From NCBI GenBank assembly GCA_002077065.1, contig NAJO01000006.1, forward strand, positions 310,001-374,000: a stretch of DNA of 64,000 bases. The letters are read 5' to 3'. The position numbers and the translations under genes were made by a program. Shown one piece after another: positions 43,817 through 54,047 of this stretch. This DNA comes from Cryoendolithus antarcticus (lineage: Eukaryota; Ascomycota; Dothideomycetes; Cladosporiales; Cladosporiaceae). Below the pieces are notes generated by a model. The model worked only from the letters and a program-made list of their open reading frames with translations, was not told the DNA's origin and ran no database searches. Each line of letters begins with the position of its first letter. Positions within the stretch are counted from its first letter, which is position 1.

Positions 43817-44494
43817 ATGTCTACATCATACTACCACTACCAGCCCACGGGCACACTGCCAGTCGCCGTTCCAAGCAAACAGGCCCAGCAGCAATATGCA
43901 GTCCGCCACAGCCGAAACTCATCAGGCTACAGTCATCTGTCAGCATCGCCACCAGAGCGACCGGAAAGCGTTTCCACTTCAGGCGCTGGACTCTACTCCT
44001 CGGCGTCTAGCAACTACGCTGGGAGCGAGTATGACAGCTCGACTGCCGGAGCGACGAGCGTGGACCTATTGGACTACATGAACGACCGACTATCGCAAGC
44101 TTACAATCCCGTGCCTCTGGACAAGGGTCTCGTAAGACAGGCGCAAATGTGAGCCCAGACTGTACGAGCGCCGAGATCGCGGAGAAGCTGACAGTCTACA
44201 GGTCCGGCGAGCTGAACGCAAAGAACCGCGAGCTACTGGCGTTGCAAGCACAGGCACGAGCACGACTTGCGAAGACGCGAGCAAACTTCGCAGATGGCAT
44301 GAAGGCGGCGAAAGAGACACAGCGCGATCTCGAATGGACGCAGAAGAAAGTCGCGTACGCACACTGCCGAGTTTCCGAGCCATCCTAACATTCGCTGACC
44401 GCGCTGCAGTGCACTAAATCGACGAGCGGCAGAGAAATACCCCGAGCAGTACAGAGCAGCGAGTCGACGATACCCAGCGCCTGAAGGCTACTAG
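43817..44494 (+). CDS. KxDL-motif protein (BLOC-1 subunit KXD1-like)
   Basis: Three exons, 43817-44148, 44202-44354 and 44410-44494, introns 53 and 55 bp, 189 residues. The N-terminal 90 residues are Ser/Tyr-rich and disordered. The KxDL domain spans about residues 92-165: DLLDYMNDRLSQAYNPVPLD, then GELNAKNRELLALQAQARARL, then AKETQRDLEWTQKKV. The tail ends RRYPAPEGY. Fungal Kxd1 belongs to the yeast BLOC-1 complex on endosomes, acting in endosomal maturation and Rab5 regulation. Splicing was placed by frame and by continuity of the helical domain. Confidence 0.85.
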
Positions 44495-45219
44495 ATGCAG
44501 TTTGTTCTTGCCTTTGTACAGCTCAGCGATGGCTGCGAGCGATTTGACGACTTTCATGATTTTCACAAGATAACGCATTTCGACGGCCGGCATTTTCATT
44601 CTCTTCATAGTCCTTCGAAAAGACACTCCACGACTGCACGCGACGTCTAACGACGTCCAGATAAGCTCACTGGCCGCTAGTGGGAGGCAGCGGCCCTTGC
44701 ATGAACGCTCGCGCAGAGGTGTGTTGGATTCGAACGCCTGCAGGTCGACTTGCAGTAGCGTCGCACCAGCCTGCTGCTGCCGAGAGCATGCAAGACAGGC
44801 TACACAGATCGCCCGAGCGCCGGCTAGGGCTGGACGACGGCCGCGGGCTGGCGGCCTGAGATCGCCATTAGGCAGAAGATACTAGGAGAGCGTTTCAGTT
44901 AGAATTCCCAGGCGGGCAAGCTTTCATTGGCTATTGTATGTATCAGGAATATTAGAGCTTGACCATTGACAGGCTTCCACGTCCTACATTCCACTTTTAC
45001 GGGCGGCCACCCATGCGGTATCAATCCGCCATCGTTGGGTGGGCGTCTTTGTCTCAGGTCGGTCCGAGCATGTCCACGACACAGGTGGGAACCACCGTCC
45101 ATCGTACTTCCCAGCAATCAACCCGCTGACTCATGCTCACGGGCATTGTGTGGCGCACTACTCCATTTCAGGGCTGAGACTGTCCAGTTTAGGCGACTAA
45201 GCAGGTCACGTGATTGACG

Positions 45220-45292
45220 GAAGCTTCTCGCCGGAACTGGAAAGTAAAAGAAGATAGTCGCTGACAACACTTGCGCAATCCCTCGAACATTC
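45220..45292 (+). promoter_or_regulatory. Heat-shock-element-like GAAnnTTC dimers
   Basis: Two perfect GAAnnTTC inverted units lie upstream of the Hsp20 gene: GAAGCTTC at 45220-45227 with another GAA at 45233, and GAACATTC at 45285-45292. Hsf1 binds arrays of such units. The spacing is not ideal, so binding is inferred. Confidence 0.5.
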
Positions 45293-45364
45293 CTAGATAT
45301 TGTCAGCAGCCATGAGAACACGCAAGCACGTACTCGTACGTTCCGCTGGTGCCTGTCGGGTAGG

Positions 45365-45370
45365 TATAAA
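45365..45370 (+). promoter_or_regulatory. TATA box of the Hsp20 gene
   Basis: TATAAA lies 154 bp upstream of the ATG at 45524 and just downstream of the heat-shock-element-like dimers, as expected for an inducible fungal promoter. Confidence 0.5.
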
Positions 45371-45523
45371 TTTTCCTCGAAGTTCTGCTTTCCTCGTTCA
45401 TCATCAGAATAATAAATCACCATCATCAGCCATATGCAAGCCTATCACATCACATCTCGTGCGCCTCGAGCAACTCGCATCGTCAAAGTCATTCCAACGA
45501 CACAACACAAACAAGCCAACACC

Positions 45524-46159
45524 ATGTCTTTCTTCCCCCGCGCATTCGCCACCGAGTTCGCTCCTGTCTTCAGTCTTCTCGACGACTATGCCAGCGCAGC
45601 CAGTACCCGAGGAGGTCGAGACTTCCTCGTCCCGGCATGCACACAAAGACAACAAAGGGTGCAGTCCTTCCAGCCGAAGTTCGACGTGAGGGAGAATCAA
45701 GACTCATATGAACTCCATGGCGAACTCCCTGGACTGGATCAGGAACATCTGAGTGTCGAGTTCACTGACTCCGACACCATCGCTATCCGAGGCCGTACCG
45801 AGAGCGTAAGAGAGCAAGGCACGCCACCAGCTGCTCCTATCGAAGCACAGGAGCCGACCGAGCAGATCGAGAGCGACAATGCCAGCAAGCAAGCCACTGT
45901 CGAGGATGAGGACGCCGAGACCGATAACGACACCGCTGTGCACACCCCGGCGGAGAGTTCAAAGGAAGTTGAGGAGCCTCAGAAGCCACAGTCGAGATAC
46001 TGGGTTTCCGAGAGATCTGTTGGCAGCTTTTCAAGGAGCTTCTCCTTCCCGCAGCATGTTGATCAGGATGCGGTCACGGCCAGTCTGAAGAATGGGATTC
46101 TCAGTATTGTTGTACCGAAGGCGGCAAACAAGGGTACCAAGAGAATCGAGGTGCAGTGA
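45524..46159 (+). CDS. Small heat shock protein Hsp20
   Basis: Single exon, 211 residues, ATG at 45524. The N-terminus is short and Phe-rich (MSFFPRAF). The alpha-crystallin domain starts with FQPKFDVRENQDSYELHGELPGL and ends with the signature SLKNGILSIVVPK. The domain is split by an acidic insertion of about 65 residues (Glu/Asp/Thr-rich) before RYWVSERSVGSFSRSF, a feature of many filamentous-fungal Hsp30/Hsp20 proteins. These are ATP-independent holdase chaperones. Heat-shock-element-like sites and a TATA box upstream fit stress induction. Confidence 0.92.
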   Translation: MSFFPRAFATEFAPVFSLLDDYASAASTRGGRDFLVPACTQRQQRVQSFQPKFDVRENQDSYELHGELPGLDQEHLSVEFTDSDTIAIRGRTESVREQGTPPAAPIEAQEPTEQIESDNASKQATVEDEDAETDNDTAVHTPAESSKEVEEPQKPQSRYWVSERSVGSFSRSFSFPQHVDQDAVTASLKNGILSIVVPKAANKGTKRIEVQ

Positions 46160-46726
46160 GCTGTCGGTGGTTTACGCAAGTAAACATCTTGAAAGAACTC
46201 TGCAGGACAAGCTGGACAATGCAACGCAGTTTGTGCAGGTCCTTAATGGGGCATGGAGAAGGTGATGAGAGACATGAGCACTGTATCATAGCATATCCAT
46301 CGAATTAATGAATCACCACATCACTTACGTTCTCATTCTGCTAATCTCTGTTCCTCGGTGCAATCGTGTCAGCGCTGTGCTTGTTCCCATGACTTCGCGC
46401 AACCGTCAACCTGCCTTTGAGACTGTGGTCCGGTGACGTTCTCGTTGATCTGGCACCGACCAAACGTAAGGTACGTTCAATGGTGATATTCATTGAGTAA
46501 GCTTGAAGATACTTTGTAGGATGAAGGGTCGGGAATGGCGACACGGGCGAGATGCTGCAGGCGATCTGCATCCAGGAACCGGAAGCTTCGGCCCCGTGCT
46601 TGACAGGCAGGTACTCGAACACCTCGCGCAACATAACAGCTACACCGTCATCCTCACATCAGCACATTCCTACAGCGTGTACAGTCATTTGCAGCGTTCT
46701 GTATTGTTGCGTTGCAGGTCGCGACC
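46160..46726. other. Intergenic region
   Basis: About 570 bp between two plus-strand genes. Nothing recognised apart from the presumed promoter of the Syp1-like gene. Confidence 0.5.
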
Positions 46727-49702
46727 ATGGCTATGGATCGCGCCGAGTACCCGGCCATGCTGGTGAGTGACCGACCGCCCAATGGCTATTAGGCTATTGC
46801 TAATCAAACATGTTCGTAGGCTACACTCCAGCCAGGCCAGGCAGTGGATGTATTGAACGATCGCGTTGGACAGGTTGGAAAGTTGAATACGGAGATAGCG
46901 AATTGGCTACAGGTAGGCATGGGTACTCTAAGTATGCGCGCTGGCCAAGGCTCATGCTATGATTAGGACCGACGGAGGCTGGAGGAGCAGTACTCCAACG
47001 GCCTGCGGAAGCTCGCACGACGGAACATAGATGCCGACCTGGGGTATGGCAGACTCATGAGCCACGGGATTCGGGGCAGCATGCTGACACGCCTGTAGCA
47101 TCTTCGCTGCGCCATGGACGACCCTGACGAACTCGGCGGAGAATCTGGCGGACTCGCACTCTGCGCTGGCAAACAAAATCGAAGCAGATGTCGAGCGGCC
47201 ACTACGGACATTCGTCGGCAACAATCGCGAACTGCAGGCTATGACCAACATGCAAGGCAACCTGGGCGCGATCGCGGGTGATGTGGAGACGGCGAAACAG
47301 AAGACTGAGAAGCTGCGCAGCAAAGGCGACAAAGCGGACACGAATAAGGTGGCGAACGCGATCTCAGACTTTGAGGAGGCACAGGTGCAATGGCAGTCGC
47401 AGGCTCCGTACGTCTTCGAGAGCCTGCAAGCGATCGACGAATCGAGGTGGAACCACGTTCGGGACGTGCTTACACAGTTCCAAACACACGAGGTCGATCA
47501 AGTGGAGAAGCAGCGCGTGTCTGCTGAGCAGGTGCTGAACCAGCTGTTGAATGTAGAGACCGCGGACGAAATCAAGACGTACGCGCTCAGGATCATGGAG
47601 AACAAGCCGCCCGTGCGACAGTCGACGCAACCACGTGGCAGCTCAGCGAATCTTAGTAGCTCGTCACCCGCGACGTCTCGGTTCTCGCACACGCCACTGG
47701 CTCCTACGCTTTCGCACCAGGACGAGTCTGCCAGTCAACGATCGAACTCGATCCAAGAGCCTGAGAAGAAGAAGGGTGCGTTGAAGGGGCTAAAGCGTCT
47801 TGGCACAGTCATGGGTCGCAGCAGTCGACGGGAAAGCAAGCAGCCTCAGCAGCTGGCACCTATGGCAGAATCACCCGAGCGCGCACCTCGAGCATCACCG
47901 TTCAGCTCATTCTCTGGAAGATTAGGTCGATCGAAAGAGAATACCCTCGAGCCACCAGCCGAGAGCGCTCAGCGACCGCGTTCGCCACTCCGACTCGGCA
48001 GCGAGGTGCTCGACACCCCACCGCGGACCGATAGTCGTCCACAACCGCGAGCTGCCGATAGTTACTCAACGCCCAGCAAGAACTCGCATTCTGTCGCCCC
48101 GATTGTGGGAGGTGCCATGGTCGGCGGCCTGGCTGGAGGTGCTGCTTATGCAAGCGCGCCGAATGGCACGCATCAAGATGACCTGGCCGATCTCGAACCG
48201 CCGAAGCCGGCGCAATCGGCGCCAGTGCCGCAGCCCACCATCACAGAGCCGCAGCGCGACAATGAGGGCTACTCACTACCGCCTAGTAACGTTAATCCTA
48301 TCACGCAGGCGCAGCAGGAAGCGCTGTCGAACGGCGAAAATGTGCAGCCGCAGTACAATGTCAGTATCCGCAACGCGCCGATACAAGAGGACGCCGATAG
48401 GGACACCGCTTTGGCAGACATTGCGTCCAAGCTACAGATCGTGAGTCGAATGATGGTAGTCAGTCATGAAAAGCGATCACTGACAGTTCACAGGCACCTA
48501 CGCTCAACCCCAGGCGTATGGGCACCGTGCGAGGTCGTCGAGACGCACGCAACAGCTTCGTGCCACCGCCTGCTGGCGAGCAACAGGTCGAGTCATCAGC
48601 CATCGACGCGCCACAAGCGATTGCGCCTCCCCCAGTTGCTGAAGTCGAACAGACAGAACGCGCCCTCCCAGCAGAGCCCACGGCCGCGCCACTGGCGTCA
48701 CCCCACTCGATCGGTGGCTTCTCCCCCGGACAAGTCCCTGCGTCCACCTTCTCCCCCTTTCCTACCGCAAGTGAGCCTTTTTCACCCTTTCGGCCACAAT
48801 CACGAACAGCGCAGCTCGGTAACGAAGCGGCTGGTGACAATCAGTCGATTCGCTCTAGCCGATCCTTGACCAGCACCGGCAGCCAGGGCGGCATCAGACA
48901 TCCCGAACTCACTGATAACGGCCTCAACTCATCGGTAGTCGAGACTGTCAGCGCTCGGTTCGAGAACGGTCAGCTCATCAGCTCGACCCTCATCGGCGAA
49001 ATTGCCCTTGCACATAATCCCACCGACTTCTCGGCGTCAACACCAGGCACAGAGACCATCCGCATGGAGAACTTCAGCAACCTCGAAAAGGTCGCCCCGA
49101 ACCCTGCCTTCATAGCAGCGTCGCAGAAGGACGGCGAGTACTCTGTCAACCTCGCCAGCCTCTCGCGGACTCAAGTCGCATTCAAGTACCAAATTCGCTC
49201 TGAGGCCGCCGCGTCAGAGGCACCGCTTCTCATCACGCCGGCATTCAAGATCGAAGCAACACAGGCTTCGATAATTGTCTCCTACTCCCTCAACCCATCA
49301 TTCGCCCTTCACAATCGTCCATCGATAACGCTCAGCAACGTGATCCTCGGTCTCACACTCGAAGGTGTAAAAGCTAGTGCGTGCTTATCAAAACCGGTGG
49401 GCACGTTCGCCCGAGAAAAGAACCTCATTTTCTGGAATATTGGCGACATTACACTCACCCCTGGCGCTGCGCCTAGCAAGGTACTAGCTCGATTTACGAC
49501 AGAGACCGAAGCTAAGAGCGGCTCCGTTGAGGCTCGCTGGGAGATTAGTGGGGAGCAGGCTATGGGGCTTGGAAGCCAGGTCGGTATCAGTGTCAAGGCT
49601 GGTGCTGATGATCCGTTTGCTGATGAGGAGGGTTTGAGGGAAGTGTGGAAGGGAGTGAAAGGCGTGAGGAAGGTGGTTGCTGGGAGCTATGTGGCGAAGT
49701 GA
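46727..49702 (+). CDS. SYP1: Endocytic adaptor Syp1/FCHo (F-BAR and mu-homology domains)
   Basis: Five exons: 46727-46762, 46820-46912, 46967-47043, 47099-48440 and 48494-49702; introns 57, 54, 55 and 53 bp; 918 residues with all phases closing. The N-terminus (MAMDRAEYPAMLATLQPGQA) begins an F-BAR domain of about 260 residues with a long coiled coil. A disordered Ser/Pro-rich middle contains a basic patch (KKKGALKGLKRLGTVMGRSS). The last 270 residues are a mu-homology domain (LIGEIALAHN through GVRKVVAGSYVAK). Syp1/FCHo proteins arrive early at clathrin-coated pits, bend membrane and recruit Ede1, and also influence septins and polarity. A GGAMVGGLAGGAAYA segment in the linker is unusual but short. 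Confidence 0.9.
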
Positions 49703-49877
49703 GACGAGATGGGGAGTTTAGATAGGTGTTGATACCCGGTTTACTGATTTCACGTCTGTACACTCTTGGCTTGACTCGACCTTGAGCGCAATCACGCTTT
49801 GCCGAGTACCTTTGCTGCTGCGCTCACTGTAGTCACACGTACCGTCGGCTGTGACATTCCCATCACGACGGTCGGGA

Positions 49878-50482
49878 TCAGATAGACTCGCCATTGACGC
49901 CAGTATTATCAGGCTCCACATCCACCGCCGTCACCTTCCCATCCTCAGTCCGGACTGCATACCGCTTACTCCTGTCATTGCCGAAGATCGCCTTCGAATC
50001 GAATGTCGTCTCCATCTCACCAGTAAACACGCCATGCGGATCGGCTAGGAAACGCATCTTCGATTTCCCGTCAGGGTCGAGAGATTCTCCCCAGGCTTTC
50101 ATCACGAAGGCATCGTTCACCGAGACGACGAAGACTTTGCCTGCGGATTGGAGGGAGGGGTGGGAGAGGTAGCCGGGGATGTGGGTTGAGGAGCATGAGG
50201 GACCTCATGATCGTGTTAGAGAGGACATATACAAATTTATAATGCCTCTCAGCTGGAGAAGAGCGTACTGAAAGCTGCTGGGACGCCAATGACCAAGCCT
50301 TTGCCACTGGCGAGCTCCTTGGAGAGAGTGACTTTGTTCCCTGGGGAGGACTCCATGAGCTCGACATCTGGGATTGCATCGCCGACTTTGATCAAAGGGC
50401 GGCCAGTGGCATGGAAGGGGCGTGTGTTGAGCACTGTCGCTCTTGTCGCGACGATAGCGACATGGCGTGATGGGGCGAGCAT
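49878..50482 (-). CDS. Prx5-type peroxiredoxin, mitochondrial
   Basis: Two exons on the minus strand, 50482-50269 and 50203-49878, 65-bp intron, 179 residues. The N-terminus is a presequence (MLAPSRHVAIVATRATVLNT). The thioredoxin-fold domain begins IKVGDAIPDVELME. The peroxidatic cysteine is Cys75 in SPSCSSTHIPGY, and the intron falls just before it. Downstream blocks VFVVSVNDAFVMKAWGE and FLADPHGVF confirm the Prx5/AhpE-like fungal group (yeast Ahp1, Aspergillus Asp f3 relatives). It reduces hydrogen and alkyl peroxides with thiol donors. It is divergent from SKN7, 1.07 kb away. Confidence 0.92.
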
Positions 50483-51556
50483 ATTGAATAGGGTACGATA
50501 TGTGTCGCAGGAAGATGCAGTCAGTGCCGACAAGAGCCCGACACGCGCTTGGTGAAACAGTGCCGATACCGAGAAACACTGCGGTGCAAGGGTACGTCCG
50601 GGGACTGTGGGACTGAGCTGCCGGCTGAAAATAGCCAAGTGGCGCACGCGTATCGCAATCTCAAGCAGATCAGCTACCGGACTTCTGGTATGCTACTGGA
50701 TACACAGCTGCTCTGCTTGCAGCTCTGCTGCATTTGGTGTTTCTGGTAGGCACTACTAGGTCGCGTACCTAGGTAGTGGTCCGACATAGCGGAGCTGTCA
50801 AAGTCAGCTGTTCGGTGACGTTGATGCGCAGGGCTTCGAGGATCCCCGCGCTGCAGCAACGGCATCCGTTGATGTTAATAAGAATGTACTTGTTCATGAT
50901 GAATGAGCATGCCTCATCTGTCAGTGTAAACATGCGCGGACTCGCTTGATGCATTCAAAGACCAACGGCGGGGTCTGTGATGTGCGATCGGCACGCACTC
51001 GGAACCCTGGAATGCTTGTCACCTGTGTCGATCATGTTCGGATGGGGAAAGGAAGAAAGTGGTGCAGAGCTGTGGCTGCGCGCACCCTATCTCCACTTCT
51101 ATCCTGTCGAACCACTGCATAGACCTTACACTTCCAATCTGTGACTGTCCCCAGATCAACTACTGCGCGCGTCGCGTGTCGCAAGCTCAATTCTTGTCTG
51201 TATGCTGTTACAATAGTCTTCTGGCCCTCCCACCCACGCTTTCAGCCACCGAGGTCATAGCCCTCCGCACCCTCCTACCCGGTCATTGGGAACTTCATCG
51301 ACTTCAGCCTTGCGCATCTGTGTCGGAGTCTGTTGCGCGATCTAGACCATTGTGGAATCAGTATTGCGCCATATTCGCGAAGCATCGCATTTTTTGAAGC
51401 GCATTGGATACTTGTCGGTGGAAGGAACGATCGGTCAGGTGCATATGCTACGGAAGTCGCGATCGACTTCGCTGCGGGCATCCGCCACGCATCATTTGGT
51501 GGACTCGAGCAAGCGCAGCTGGTTGAAGGCCGTTCCCAGGAGGTCGGCCAGGTATC
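50483..51556. promoter_or_regulatory. Divergent promoter region, peroxiredoxin / SKN7
   Basis: 1,074 bp between divergent starts. A hairpin-forming sequence lies at about 50752-50779 (arms CACTACTAGGT and ACCTAGGTAGTG, one-base bulge). Short frames exist but no supported gene. I could not confirm a Skn7 site by eye. Confidence 0.5.
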
Positions 51557-53735
51557 ATGGCCGATGACACCGGCTCCAATGGCCAGGCTGCCAATAGCTC
51601 AAGCGACTTCGTAAGTACAGCTTGAGCGCGGAATGAACGCACGCATTATGCTAACGCCAACAGGTGCGTAAGCTCTATAAGTGAGTCTTTCTAGATTACT
51701 CAACGTCTCACGAGCATCAACGTACTGACTGGTCAGAATGCTGGAAAGTCCACAGGACGAAAGAGTAGTGCGGTGGGGCAATGAAGGAGATAGCTTTGTG
51801 GTATTGGAGGTAAGAGACACAGAGAGTATCCTACGGAGGACAGCACGCTGAGAATCGAACAGAATGAGAAGTTCACGAAGCACATATTACCGAAGCATTT
51901 CAAGCACAGCAACTTCGCAAGCTTTGTGCGGCAACTCAACAAATACGACTTCCACAAGGTCCGGCATAGCAATGAGGAGGGTGGCGCATCTCCGTATGGT
52001 CTCGGGGTGAGTAAAATTGCTGCGCATGGACGGAATGAACGCTCACCATAGCAGGCATGGGAGTTCAAGCACCCAGACTTCAAAATGAACAACAAGGACG
52101 CACTCGACAACATCCGGCGGAAAGCTCCGGCACCTCGTAAGGCCAATGTCATGGCTGAAGACATTTTACCCACGCAGCAAATGGACCTCTTCAACACACA
52201 ACTGGTGGCTACCCAGCAGCAGCTTCAGCAGCTGCAGGAGCGATACAATGATCTGACAATGCACAACTCGATGCTCTTGCAAGAGCTAATTGGAGTTCAG
52301 AAGACTGTCGTGAACCACGAACATGTCATGCAGTATGTCATGAACTTTCTGACTTCCATGGACGCACAGCGACGGCGAGAGAGTCGGGTGGCGAATCCTT
52401 TCGCGCCAGTGAACAAGAACGGGAACGGCTTGCTAGACCCCTCTAATGATTCATCCGCCATCCCATCCTCGGACGACGATGTGCCAGCATCACCCCTGCA
52501 GCACGCCACAAAGCTGCTGAGTGAGGTCAACGCCGACCACCTCTTGAACAGCAACAAGCTAGAACAGCTGAACGAGCAGCACCTGCGAATGAATGCGAGC
52601 ATCAACACACCACCGCCGATCAATGGCACACGGTCATCCAGCAGGGGGCCAGCTCCACACTCTGCGACTTCATCAACGTCCATCGGCTACGGTGAACTCG
52701 AGAACATGGTCTATCCCATTGGCCATACTAATGGCATAGACCCAATGTACAGTGAACATGTCAACAACATACCATACGCACAGCCTCCGCCCAAACACGA
52801 GCTCATGCCTGGACAACCGGAAGGTCGCAAGAAGAGCACAATAATAGACCCGGGTTGGGTCCGACAACCACAGATTTTACTTGTTGAGGATGATCAGACG
52901 TGTCGAAGGATTGGCGGAAAGTTCCTGTATGCGTTCCACTGCTCGATTGATAGTGCACTGGATGGTCTGGAAGCTGTCAACAAGCTGAACACGGGCGCCA
53001 AGTACGACATGATCTTGATGGACATCATCATGCCGAACCTGGACGGCGTATCTGCGACACATCTCATACGACAGTTCGACAACACGCCAATCATTGCCAT
53101 GACCTCGAACATAAGGAGTGACGATATTGCGATGTACTTTCAGCATGGTGAGTCAGATAATGGCACTCATTATTTGACAGTACTGACAACATACAGGCAT
53201 GAACGACGTCCTACCGAAGCCTTTCACCAAAGAAGGCTTGCTCAGTATGCTGGAGAAGCACCTTGGTCACCTGAAGAAGCACCCACCCGGCATCGAGCTT
53301 CATGGTTCAGCACCACAGTCCGCGATCTCATCAAAGCGCAGCTTCAGAGCTACTGAAGATTCGCCCGTCACTTCGCCCGCCACCGGTAGCAATTGGAACT
53401 CGCCCGGCGGCAATCTGACAGGCGTCTCACCCGCAAGTAATAATCAAGATGATCCTTACTTGCAAGCAGTGCACAACAACGCCACCGCCTTCGTCTCACA
53501 ACCAAGCGCCTCCATGCCGCCACCAAGTGCTGGAGCAATGTACAACTCACAGTCCTCCACGATACCGGGCATGCGACCTGGACCGGCCACCGGACCGCAC
53601 AGACGAGGGATATCGGACATCTCAGGTGGGCCGCCTGATGTGAGCGATGCGAAGCGTGTGCAGACGTACGCGCAAGGTCAACTTCCGCCGATGCAGGGTG
53701 TCATGGCGCAACAGCCACATGGTAGGCCGCGATGA
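51557..53735 (+). CDS. SKN7: Response-regulator transcription factor Skn7 (Prr1)
   Basis: Six exons: 51557-51610, 51664-51680, 51737-51809, 51863-52006, 52055-53147 and 53197-53735; introns 53, 56, 53, 48 and 49 bp; 639 residues. The HSF-type DNA-binding domain is near residues 18-115 ([19 protein letters not shown], then [13 protein letters not shown], then AWEFKHPDF). A coiled coil follows ([18 protein letters not shown]). The receiver domain runs about 375-490 with phospho-acceptor Asp419 in LMDIIMP and the lysine in LPKPF. The C-terminal 140 residues are disordered and Pro/Ser/Gln-rich. Skn7 takes phosphate from a Ypd1-type carrier and acts in oxidative, osmotic and wall stress. The second exon is only 17 bases long. 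Confidence 0.95.
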
Positions 53736-54047
53736 GACGCCTGGGTCATTGAAAGGGGAGTGTAGATTTTGTATATAGCTAGATCCCACATGTGGGCGCT
53801 GTAGAGCGCTCTATGCGCAGTCTGGCGCAGGCAGGCGTGTACTATGACGATGTGTATGACAACTCTGCCACAGTATACGTGCTTTTAATATGTGCACTGG
53901 TCGTGTTCATGCAGTATCTTCATTGCATTCGCAATGACTGTGAAGTTAGGTCGTACAAACTGTGGCGGTGACTCAGCGCGAATTCCACGATCTCGAACAT
54001 CGAACAATATCTCTATCACCGATCCATTGTCGTAAAGAACATATACA
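53736..54047. other. Intergenic region
   Basis: About 310 bp between SKN7 and the eIF2B gene, same strand. No gene seen. Confidence 0.5.

Larger units (their letters stand above)
44495..45523. other. Intergenic region upstream of HSP20 gene
   Basis: About 1 kb. Its last 300 bp contain heat-shock-element-like dimers and a TATA box. The rest shows no gene. Confidence 0.5.

Noticed and set aside
44720..44840. tRNA-like T-arm (GTTCGAATCC on the minus strand)
   Set aside because: The T-stem does not pair and no matching A box or acceptor stem is present.
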